Assembly: GCF_017811815.1 (NCBI RefSeq)
Contig: NZ_JADKZI010000001.1
Span: 124,001-188,000 of the forward strand
Direction of reading: 5' to 3'
Source: Flavonifractor sp. AGMB03687
GTDB lineage: Bacteria; Bacillota; Clostridia; Oscillospirales; Oscillospiraceae
Length of the DNA: 64,000 bases
The position numbers and the translations under genes were made by a program. Below the pieces are notes generated by a model that was given only the letters and a program-made list of their open reading frames with translations, made no database searches and had not been told where the DNA came from. Of this stretch, positions 25,839 through 33,250 are shown one piece after another (the stretch's first letter is position 1; every line of letters begins with the position of its first letter).

Positions 25839-27158
25839 TTATCCACAGAGCATGACTTTGGCGGAGAAAGCGCCATTCTGATGGGTAAACGTACTTGTAC
25901 CGCCGTTTTTTTCCGCAATGTGGTTGACAGCCTGGATACCAATTCCGCTTTCTTTTCGCTTTGATGAGAGGAAAACGCCATTTTTTTCGTTGACTTTACC
26001 GTCAAATGCATTTACAACCTCGATCAGAAGAAGCCTCTTGGCATGCACATATGCTGTTATTTCGATTTGCCGGCGGGCGGGTGCGGTGCGAAGGCTGGCT
26101 TCCAGCGCATTTTCCAGTAGATTGGATAAGATCAGGCACATATCGACCTCATCGATCGGAAGCGATTCCGGCAGATCGAGCTTGGTGCGGAAGGGAATGT
26201 CCTCGCGCTTTGCAAGAGCGCAGTAATAGCCGACAACACTGTCCGCCGTACGGTTTTCACAGAAGCACATATCGAGATTCGGGATGCGGGAGACAGTTTT
26301 TGCAAGGTAGCTTTTCAAGTCCTCCAGTTCACCAGCCTCGGCCAGCGCAGAAATATGATTTAATTGATGGCGCATATCGTGCCGCGCCTGCCGGGCCTCT
26401 TCAATGGCGGTCTTGAGGCTCTCATAGCGCTGCTGCTGCATGGAAAGCAGCTGGTTTTCCTGCTGTAATCTTGCGTTGCGGTTGAGGCTGTTCGCCATCA
26501 GAAGGAAAATCGTGTTGAACCAGAAAAGCAGCACCAGAAGCGCGATGCTGAGCACAATGTAACCCTGCAGGACCCTTCCTGTCTGAAGTGTTGTCTGGTA
26601 ACGCGGGATCATGAACAGGTTTAGAAGGATGAACCCCAGCGGTAAAACCCAGAACACATACCATGTCTGTGCAAAATTGTCGTCCTCGACCATCGCACGC
26701 ACCGCATGGGTCGACGGATAGGATGCCGCCAGTACAAAAACCCAGCAAACTGCGTTATAAAAAACGCAGGCAGCAAAGCAGAACCATGGCCCATCCGGCG
26801 GCAGCTGCATATGTAGAACAATCGCCGCGCTGACGGCTCTGGAAAGACTATTCAGGCAGGCAAATACCGCGCAGATCGACAGCGCGATCGTTCCGGATTT
26901 CCAGAGGGATATCCGGAGCGTTCTGGTATACAGAGCAATCGCAAGCAGCGTGATACCCGCAAGGACAAAAACAGTGGAAATGCGAAGCTGATAGCAGACG
27001 AGCCCACCGCCGACGCTCAGGCCTGCCATCAGCGGCAGAAGCCAGGCGGCAAGTTTTCTTGGCGACTGCTTCAGATAGGATTTTACAGGGAAATATGCAA
27101 GCAAAAGACCGGGGAGTGCGACGAACAGTTCCAGCATCGGACGCAGAATATCTTTCAT
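25839..27158 (-). CDS. GHKL sensor histidine kinase (AgrC-like)
   Basis: 439 residues. About six to seven N-terminal membrane helices (residues 5-235) are followed by a coiled-coil (LQQENQLLSMQQQRYESLKTAIEEAR) that leads into the phospho-acceptor motif RHDMRHQLNHI. The GHKL ATPase domain then shows an N-box ILSNLLENALEAS and a G-box SGIGIQAVNHIAEKNGG. This is the HPK10 type that pairs with LytTR regulators and often senses peptides. It overlaps the regulator gene by four bases (ATGA), so the pair is co-expressed, regulator first. Confidence 0.9.
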   Translation of the reverse strand: MKDILRPMLELFVALPGLLLAYFPVKSYLKQSPRKLAAWLLPLMAGLSVGGGLVCYQLRISTVFVLAGITLLAIALYTRTLRISLWKSGTIALSICAVFACLNSLSRAVSAAIVLHMQLPPDGPWFCFAACVFYNAVCWVFVLAASYPSTHAVRAMVEDDNFAQTWYVFWVLPLGFILLNLFMIPRYQTTLQTGRVLQGYIVLSIALLVLLFWFNTIFLLMANSLNRNARLQQENQLLSMQQQRYESLKTAIEEARQARHDMRHQLNHISALAEAGELEDLKSYLAKTVSRIPNLDMCFCENRTADSVVGYYCALAKREDIPFRTKLDLPESLPIDEVDMCLILSNLLENALEASLRTAPARRQIEITAYVHAKRLLLIEVVNAFDGKVNEKNGVFLSSKRKESGIGIQAVNHIAEKNGGTSTFTHQNGAFSAKVMLCG

Positions 27159-27877
27159 CTCATACGCTCCCCTTGCAGCAGAAATTCCATAAACGCCTGC
27201 CGGGCAGGCTTCAGAAGCTCCTGGTTGACATAGACACGGCTGCCGTCGGTCATGCAGAAGGCGGTATCCCGGAAATCAGCGGCGTGCTCTAAATTGACGA
27301 TCACACCGCGGCCGCAGACGAAAAAGCGCGGATCTTTTTTAAGCGGCTCGGTGAACGCCTTGAAGCTTTGGCGCGTGGCCAGCGTTTTTCCGGCGGTGGT
27401 GCGGATGTTGATTCTATGAGCAAAATGCTCGGCGGAAATAATGTCCCGATAGCGAAGACGAACGTCGCTGCCGCTGACTTTCACAGTCAGAACCGGCTCA
27501 GGACGCGGCAGTTTTGCAAGCATTTCGGTAAGTAAACCGGAGAGTTCTTCCTCGGAAAAGGGCTTCACGAGATAGTGAAGTGCCCGTACCTGAAAGCCTT
27601 CGAGCGCGTGATCGGTAGACGTCGTGGTGAAGATCAGAAGGCAGTCTGTGTCCGTCTTTCGAAGCTCCTTCGCTGCGTCCATGCCGCTTAGGCCCTCCAT
27701 GTAAATATCGAGAAACGCGGCCGAAAAGCGCCGCTCTTTTTCTGCCGCGAGAAAAGCCTCGCCGCTTTCAAATCCCAAAATATCCGCTTCCACACCGCGA
27801 AGCGCCAGCTGCTGCGATAAGCGTTCTTTCAGCAGTGCGCGTTCGGTCTTGAGATCATCCACAATTGCAATCCTCAT
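27155..27877 (-). CDS. LytTR-type response regulator
   Basis: 240 residues. The receiver domain (1-120) has an acidic pocket at IVDD, phosphoacceptor Asp57 in FLDIYMEG, a TTT switch residue and the lysine in YLVKPF. The LytTR DNA-binding domain (about 135-235) contains VRLRYRDIISAEHFAHRINIRT and the FVCGRGVIVNLEHA motif. LytTR proteins bind two nine-base direct repeats on one face of the helix; such repeats lie in the intergenic region 84 bases upstream. GGGGAGGAG precedes the ATG. A TATAAT on the minus strand at 27917-27922 is a likely -10. Confidence 0.93.
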   Translation of the reverse strand: MRIAIVDDLKTERALLKERLSQQLALRGVEADILGFESGEAFLAAEKERRFSAAFLDIYMEGLSGMDAAKELRKTDTDCLLIFTTTSTDHALEGFQVRALHYLVKPFSEEELSGLLTEMLAKLPRPEPVLTVKVSGSDVRLRYRDIISAEHFAHRINIRTTAGKTLATRQSFKAFTEPLKKDPRFFVCGRGVIVNLEHAADFRDTAFCMTDGSRVYVNQELLKPARQAFMEFLLQGERMR

Positions 27878-27960
27878 GCTGACCTACTCCTCCCCTCCGT
27901 AAAAAACTCCGGTATGATTATATCACAGATGTCCTGCCCCGGCACACCAGCAAAGCCAGA

Positions 27961-27989
27961 TTTCGTGCCGGAAACGGGGCTTTCGTGCC
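27961..27989. promoter_or_regulatory. Tandem direct repeats, probable LytTR binding site
   Basis: Two identical TTTCGTGCC units start at 27961 and 27981, exactly 20 bases apart. They lie between the divergent regulator gene and the mini-receiver/lipoprotein genes. A -10-like TATACT (28019-28024) follows on the plus strand 29 bases downstream. The same motif at the same spacing occurs at 38024-38052 before the second module. Confidence 0.65.
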
Positions 27990-28066
27990 AAACAGCTTGA
28001 AAAGCGTGTGCGCATTCGTATACTGACAAGCAGAAAACGTCAACGACGGCAGAAAGGAGGAGCGCT

Positions 28067-28489
28067 GTGTACCGAATTGCCGTGCTGACAAATAGTGAAG
28101 CGCAAGAAGCTTTTTTTACAGAGCAGGTCTCGCAGTTCTACGCCGAATGTGAACGGTTTCCCGTAATTGAAACATTCCGCGATCAGGAACAGTTTTTTGA
28201 AACCGCACAGAAAACGCCGCCGACCAATGCGGTGATCGCCCTGCCGGGTGTCGACGGAATGAATGCGGTGGAACATCTGCGTGCGCTTTGCCGCAATACG
28301 CGCATCATCTGGTGCAGCGATCTGGATTTTTCGCTTCATGCTTTCCGACTGCGTGCAGATTATTTTCTGCTGGAGCCGGTAACAAAAGCAGCTTTCCAAC
28401 AGGGGCTTTGCGTCTGGCTGAACGAGAAAAATTTGGTTGCTCAGCTCCGGCCCAACTACGCCGAAACCAACAAGGAGGACTATTCATGA
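28067..28489 (+). CDS. Stand-alone degenerate receiver-like protein
   Basis: 140 residues beginning with GTG, preceded by AAAGGAGG at six bases. The strand order resembles a response-regulator receiver: YRIAVLTN, then AVIALPGVDGMNAVEHLRAL, then RIIWCSDLDFSLHAFRLRADYFLLEPVT, which parallels the FLDIYMEG / FTTTSTDHALEGFQVRALHYLVKPF of the neighbour. The aspartate pocket, the phosphoacceptor position (Leu) and the conserved lysine (Glu) are replaced, so it cannot be phosphorylated in the usual way. There is no output domain. It is divergent from the LytTR/GHKL genes and overlaps the lipoprotein gene (ATGA). Relatives lie at 38160 and 38528. The function is unknown. Confidence 0.7.
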   Translation: MYRIAVLTNSEAQEAFFTEQVSQFYAECERFPVIETFRDQEQFFETAQKTPPTNAVIALPGVDGMNAVEHLRALCRNTRIIWCSDLDFSLHAFRLRADYFLLEPVTKAAFQQGLCVWLNEKNLVAQLRPNYAETNKEDYS

Positions 28490-30555
28490 AAAAGAGAAGC
28501 ATCATCCGTTCTGCGCTATGCCTTATGCTGGCAGCAGTATTGTGTCTGTCAATGGCCGCCTGTGGTAGAACACAGACACCCGCAGACGAAGGTACAACTT
28601 CAGAATCTTCTGCGCCGTTATCCGGTGCACTGCCCGTGAAGGCTTTGCAGCCCAAACAGGTGGAGGAAAACCCCTACATGGCAAAGAGCGACGCGAATAT
28701 TCACCACGACGGGTACAACACCGACTCCACGGATGAAATTCTGCCGCTGGGCATCTATCCGGAGATCAATGTCTCCTACGAGACGACGAACGCAAACGCC
28801 TCCCCTGCCATCTACTTTGACAGCTACGGTCATGCGGTCGTGCCGCTGCTCGGCGGCATCGCCATCCGCGATCTGAACGCCGAAGAGACGAAGACGCTCG
28901 GCTATTTCTCCCCGAAGCAGCACGACGGCGGTGGTTACGTCATCCAGAGCTCCTACACATTCCTTGACTCCGAAAACCGTATCGTCTGCCCGACCAGCAA
29001 CAACCATGTGCTGATGCTGCGTGCGACGGAGGAAGACGGCAGCGTCATTCCGGAATTTGAAAAGGTTCTGGACATCGACATCAAGGCTGCAGCAGAAGCC
29101 GCGCTCGGCAAGGAGCTGACGCAGAATCTTCTGTCCGTGGTCTTTGACTACGACGGAAACCTTTGGTTTGCAACGGGCGGCTTCCGTATCTACCCCGAGC
29201 GCCAGCAGCAGGGTGTTCTCGGCTACATTGCCCGTCCGGCCATCGATGCGATTTTAAGAGGCGAACAGACGGATCTTTCGAAGGCAGTTTTCGTCTATGA
29301 GCTGACGCCCGGCGAGGGTGCGGAAAACGGCATCGCCGCATCCAAAGACGGTGCCGTCATTCTGACCAATATGAACTGCTATCTGCTGCGCGCCGACAAT
29401 GGCGTGGACGTTGCGTGGTGCACGCCGTATGAGAGCGTTGGTGCAAAGGTCAGCGGTGAAGGCGATAAGACCACCGGCGGCGGTCTTGCATGGGGCGGCG
29501 GTTGCTCGCCCACGCTGACACCGAACCTTGTGATGTTCACCGACAACGCAGACCCCGTGAAGCTTCTTGCGCTCGACATGAAGACCGGTGAGGTCGTAGC
29601 CAGTATGCCGGTTTTGGATGATCTGCCCGAGGGGTATCAGGTGGCGGTTGAGAACTCTGCGATCGTCTATGACGACGGTGAAGGCACGGTCAGCACGATT
29701 GTCTGCAACTGGTTCGGCGCAGGCAACGCAGGTCTTGCCGACCCCAACAGCGACTCCTCAATTCAGAGCTATGCCAACATTTATGACCAGAACTGGTTGA
29801 TGAAGGGTAATGTTATGATTGCCCCGGGCATCGAGCGCGTGGACACTGTGAAAACCGATAGCGGCTATGAGATGAAGAGCATCTGGTCTCGAAATGACCT
29901 GAGCGATACATCGATGCTCAAGCTCTCCACCGCGACGGGCTATATCTACGGCTATGTGCAAGATCTGACCGCCGGGATGTGGCAGTACATCATTCTGGAC
30001 TTTGAGACCGGCGAGACCGTCTTTACGATGGATGTTTCCAACAGGTTTGGCTACAACAATATGGCCATCGGGATGTACGCCGGAAACAGCGGCAACGCAC
30101 TCTACTGCCCGACGGGCTATATGGAGCTGCTGCGCTTGCAGGATCGCTTTGTGTATCTGCCGGAGATGCCGTATCGTGAGGTAGACTTAGACAAGGCGGC
30201 AAGAAATATCCTTTCGCAGGAGCAGTTTGAACTTGACGGCGGCGAAGGTACGGTCGCCAGCTGGAGCAACAGCGTGAGCATCCGCAACGTCCACCCCAAC
30301 ACCACGGTCGCTTTCCGCATGAATAATTTGTCTGGCAGCGCCTCTGATCTGATGCTCTACGCTTATGGCATGGACGGCAAGCTGGCGAAGGTCGCTTCTG
30401 AGCTATGGTCGATCACGGATGAGGCCGGTGAGGCTGTGACGGAACTCACTGAAGGAACGCTCTATGAAGTGCGCATCACTGTCGCCGACGGTGGTGAACT
30501 CGACCTGAGTGAAGTAGAAAAGGAGATCAAGTTCTCCTGCGTACTTGGGAAATAA
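28486..30555 (+). CDS. Large secreted lipoprotein, possible beta-propeller
   Basis: 689 residues. A lipoprotein signal peptide ends in LSMAAC, so the Cys is lipidated and the protein is held on the outer face of the membrane. The body contains repeated short strands with Asp-Gly turns (FDYDGNLWFATGG, ASKDGAVILTNMNCYLLRADNG, LALDMKTGEVVASMPV), a pattern seen in PQQ/WD-like beta-propellers. I do not recognise a named family. AAGGAGG precedes the ATG, which overlaps the mini-receiver stop. A terminator separates it from the alkylsulfatase-like lipoprotein downstream, but the two may work on the same substrate; that is inference. Confidence 0.75.
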   Translation: MKKRSIIRSALCLMLAAVLCLSMAACGRTQTPADEGTTSESSAPLSGALPVKALQPKQVEENPYMAKSDANIHHDGYNTDSTDEILPLGIYPEINVSYETTNANASPAIYFDSYGHAVVPLLGGIAIRDLNAEETKTLGYFSPKQHDGGGYVIQSSYTFLDSENRIVCPTSNNHVLMLRATEEDGSVIPEFEKVLDIDIKAAAEAALGKELTQNLLSVVFDYDGNLWFATGGFRIYPERQQQGVLGYIARPAIDAILRGEQTDLSKAVFVYELTPGEGAENGIAASKDGAVILTNMNCYLLRADNGVDVAWCTPYESVGAKVSGEGDKTTGGGLAWGGGCSPTLTPNLVMFTDNADPVKLLALDMKTGEVVASMPVLDDLPEGYQVAVENSAIVYDDGEGTVSTIVCNWFGAGNAGLADPNSDSSIQSYANIYDQNWLMKGNVMIAPGIERVDTVKTDSGYEMKSIWSRNDLSDTSMLKLSTATGYIYGYVQDLTAGMWQYIILDFETGETVFTMDVSNRFGYNNMAIGMYAGNSGNALYCPTGYMELLRLQDRFVYLPEMPYREVDLDKAARNILSQEQFELDGGEGTVASWSNSVSIRNVHPNTTVAFRMNNLSGSASDLMLYAYGMDGKLAKVASELWSITDEAGEAVTELTEGTLYEVRITVADGGELDLSEVEKEIKFSCVLGK

Positions 30556-30564
30556 TTCATTTCA

Positions 30565-30597
30565 GAATCCGGCGTTTTGAACGCCGGATTCCTTTTA
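30565..30597 (+). terminator. Intrinsic terminator after the large lipoprotein gene
   Basis: A stem of about twelve bases GAATCCGGCGTT / AACGCCGGATTC with a four-base loop is followed by CTTTTAAAC. Only 32 bases separate it from the next ATG, so the downstream gene probably depends on read-through or on a promoter not recognised here. Confidence 0.85.
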
Positions 30598-30628
30598 AAC
30601 AATCATATTCATTACGGAGGAAGTGCCC

Positions 30629-32644
30629 ATGAAACGAATGATTGCGGCAGCATTCATGTTCTTATTTCTGCTTTCTGTCACCGCTTGCGACAAAGCGCCA
30701 TCTAAAGAATCCACACCGCTGAATGCCGAAAGCAAAGCTGCAACAGAAATTACAGCGCAGACCAACGCTGAGGTCTATCAGCTGCTCGATTTTGACGACG
30801 AGCAGGAGGCCGAATTTGCAGGCCGCGGCCTCATCTTCGCGCCGGACTCGCTCGTCATCCAGGCCGAAAACGGCATGACGATCTGGTCGCAGGATGCGTA
30901 TGACTTCGTGCGGGAAAGCGGCGATGCGCCCACGTCTGCAAACCCAAGCCTCTGGCGCAACACGCAGTACAACGCCCGTTACGGCCTGTTTGAGGTCACG
31001 GACGGCATCTATCAGGTGCGCGGCTATGATATTTCGAACATCACCTTCGTCCGCAGTGAAAACGGCTGGATCATCATGGATTGCGGCAGCAGCCGCTATA
31101 CTGCGTCCGAGGCACTGAAGCTCTTCCGTGAGCAGATGGGCGATGACCGCATTGTCGCTGTCGTTATTAGTCATGCGCATGTCGACCACTACGGCGGCAT
31201 CGAGGGGCTGATCGGCGCAGAAGATGTGGCGGACGCATCGCTTCCGCTGGACGAGCAAATTGCCTCAGGCAAGACAGCCATCATCGTGCCGCAGGGCTTT
31301 GCTGACGCGGTCATGAAGGAAAACGTCTTGGTCGGGACGGCGATGAAGCGCCGCGCGAGCTACCAGTACGGCAGTTTCCTGCCGTACTGCGAGCAGGGAC
31401 GGCTTTCGGTAGGTATCGGTCTGACCGTCGTGCAGGGCGGCACGGGCTATCTCGCACCGACATATGAGGTCACCGACACACTCTTTGAAACGGAAATTGA
31501 CGGCGTGAAGGCTGTCTTCCAGCTGACGCCGGGCACGGAGTCTCCCGCGGAGATGAACACATATTTCCCGGACAAACAGGCGCTCTGGATGGCGGAAAAC
31601 TGCACCGGCACGATGCACAACCTCTACACGTTGCGCGGCGCAGAGGTACGCGACGCCAACGACTGGGCGCGGTACATCACGCAGGCGCAGACGCTCTTTT
31701 CGGACGCGGAGGTTGTGTTCCAGTCACACAACTGGCCGCACTGGGGAGCCGATGTGGTGCAAGAATATCTAACCAATACCGCCGCTGTCTATAAATTCAT
31801 CCACGACCAGACACTTTTGTACATCAATCAGGGCTACACCGCGACGGAGATCGCCGCCACGATCGGGTTGCCGGAGGCTTTGGATAAGGTCTGGTACACG
31901 CGGCAGTATTACGGCACGCTTCGCCACAACGTCCGCGCGGTATATCAGAAATACATGGGCTGGTATGATGCGAATCCCGTGCACCTGAACGAGCTGGAGC
32001 CGAGCGAATACGCGAAAAAGCTCGTCGAATATCTCGGCGATCCCGAAAAAGTGCTCGAACAGGCGCGCGCGGACTATGAGAAGGGCGAATACCAGTGGGT
32101 CGCGCAGATCACAAACACGCTCGTCTTCGCAGACTCTGAAAATATGGACGCGCGGTATCTCTGCGCGGACGCGCTCGAGCAGCTTGGCTATCAGGCGGAG
32201 TCCGGCGCGTGGCGCAACGCGTATCTCGCCGCAGCATATGAGCTGCGAAACGGTACAGGCAGCTATCCACAGGTCAGTAGCATCGGCGCCGGCACGACGG
32301 CGCAGGGCATGGATGCGCAGACAATGTTAGACTACATGGGTATCATGCTCGATACGGAAAAGCTTGCAGATACGTCCTTTACCATCCGGCTTAAGCTCAC
32401 GGACAGCGAGGATTATTTCCTGAAGCTCCACCATGGCGTCCTGCTGTATTATAAGGACGATGGCACGGCGGAGGCCGACTTGACGCTCTCAACCGTCCGC
32501 ACCGGCATTCTCGCCATTGCAAACAGTGATCAGGAAAATATCGCTAAGCTTGTTACAACAGAAAGTGGAGATATGACACTGTTTGAGGATCTGTGCACCA
32601 GTATGACCACACCGAAGTTGTATTTTAATATTATCGAGCCATGA
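30629..32644 (+). CDS. SdsA-like alkylsulfatase lipoprotein (metallo-beta-lactamase fold)
   Basis: 671 residues with a lipoprotein signal ending LSVTAC. The metallo-beta-lactamase domain carries the metal motif SHAHVDHYGG (His182, His184, Asp186, His187) and later NTYFPDKQALWMAENCTGTMHN and FQSHNWPHWG. The next domain, with WYTRQYYGTLRHNVRAVYQKYMGWYDANP, is the dimerisation domain of class III alkylsulfatases (SdsA1/YjcS). The C-terminal 130 residues match the SCP2-like domain of that family. It would hydrolyse sulfate esters outside the cell. The natural substrate is uncertain. GGAGGAAG precedes the ATG at 30629; a GTG two codons earlier is possible. Confidence 0.88.
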   Translation: MKRMIAAAFMFLFLLSVTACDKAPSKESTPLNAESKAATEITAQTNAEVYQLLDFDDEQEAEFAGRGLIFAPDSLVIQAENGMTIWSQDAYDFVRESGDAPTSANPSLWRNTQYNARYGLFEVTDGIYQVRGYDISNITFVRSENGWIIMDCGSSRYTASEALKLFREQMGDDRIVAVVISHAHVDHYGGIEGLIGAEDVADASLPLDEQIASGKTAIIVPQGFADAVMKENVLVGTAMKRRASYQYGSFLPYCEQGRLSVGIGLTVVQGGTGYLAPTYEVTDTLFETEIDGVKAVFQLTPGTESPAEMNTYFPDKQALWMAENCTGTMHNLYTLRGAEVRDANDWARYITQAQTLFSDAEVVFQSHNWPHWGADVVQEYLTNTAAVYKFIHDQTLLYINQGYTATEIAATIGLPEALDKVWYTRQYYGTLRHNVRAVYQKYMGWYDANPVHLNELEPSEYAKKLVEYLGDPEKVLEQARADYEKGEYQWVAQITNTLVFADSENMDARYLCADALEQLGYQAESGAWRNAYLAAAYELRNGTGSYPQVSSIGAGTTAQGMDAQTMLDYMGIMLDTEKLADTSFTIRLKLTDSEDYFLKLHHGVLLYYKDDGTAEADLTLSTVRTGILAIANSDQENIAKLVTTESGDMTLFEDLCTSMTTPKLYFNIIEP

Positions 32645-32670
32645 TTGCCGCTCATCTGACTATATCGTGT

Positions 32671-32925
32671 ATGGCTTATTTTCAGGATATCTACCATTCC
32701 GATCTGAGCCACAGGGCCAGAGCGGTCTATATGTATCTCAAAGATCACGTCGACAGTGAGGGGCGGTGCCGGTCGGGGATCCGGACCATAGCCGCCGAAC
32801 TGGGTCTCTCCCGCTCCACGGTCAAGCGGGCGCTGGACGATCTCTACGGAGCCGGTCTGCTCACCAGAGAGCCACGCTGGCGGGAGAATGGGAGTCTCAG
32901 TTCCGATCTATACCGGCTGGTGTGA
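32671..32925 (+). CDS. Small helix-turn-helix protein, right copy
   Basis: 84 residues, near-identical to the product of 16242-16496, with conservative changes (for example GLSRSTVKRALDDLYGAGLL here against GFSRS there). Both keep an intact frame in spite of nucleotide divergence, which hints that the protein is still under selection. An HTH_36-type winged helix fills most of its length. It lacks a visible Shine-Dalgarno sequence. It might be a leftover DNA-binding domain of an element-encoded replication or regulatory protein. Confidence 0.6.
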   Translation: MAYFQDIYHSDLSHRARAVYMYLKDHVDSEGRCRSGIRTIAAELGLSRSTVKRALDDLYGAGLLTREPRWRENGSLSSDLYRLV

Positions 32926-32941
32926 ATTCAAAATAAAAAGA

Positions 32942-32977
32942 TCCACCGCCAGGGGGAGATTTTGCCCTGGCGGTGGA
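32942..32977 (-). terminator. Intrinsic terminator for the minus-strand kinase operon
   Basis: A perfect stem of at least twelve bases (CCACCGCCAGGG / CCCTGGCGGTGG, loop GGAGATTTTG) is followed on the minus strand by TCTTTTTATTTT. It sits downstream of the minus-strand operon ending at 33251, so it probably terminates that transcript. Confidence 0.6.
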
Positions 32978-33106
32978 CCGAGGATAGGTTCATGATGAAC
33001 CAGCCAGAAGATTCCACTCTAAGGAGAGATTAAGGCAGAAGAAAATTGAGAGCGGAATAGAAATTACATCCAATGTCCTCGCAACTTTTGCGATGTATGG
33101 CAAAGT

Positions 33107-33223
33107 ATGCTCAACGAACTCATTAACCGCATCAACATCTATACCCCCATGATAGGCCGCAACCGCATCGGCAAGGAGAAAATCATCACAATCTACTACA
33201 AGTTTGTGGGCGCGTTACAGTAA
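33107..33223 (+). pseudogene. C-terminal remnant of a large serine recombinase
   Basis: The last 38 codons read LNELINRINIYTP and then KEKIITIYYKFVGAL before the stop, the pattern of the C-terminal end of resolvase/TnpX-type large serine recombinases (LNELI.RI.V....... I.IYY.FVG). No catalytic domain or start is nearby. It lies just right of the second 359-bp repeat and indicates that a transposon or ICE once ended here. Confidence 0.55.
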
Positions 33224-33250
33224 TCTTCTCTTTACCAATTGGAGTGTTCA

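Larger units (their letters stand above)
32662..33020. repeat. Right copy of the 359-bp direct repeat
   Basis: This copy matches 16233-16591 in the same orientation, including the HTH gene, the AATTCAAAATAAAAAG spacer and the hairpin. The left edge lies 18 bases after the alkylsulfatase stop. The left and right copies differ at scattered positions, so the duplication or insertion is not recent. Confidence 0.85.
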
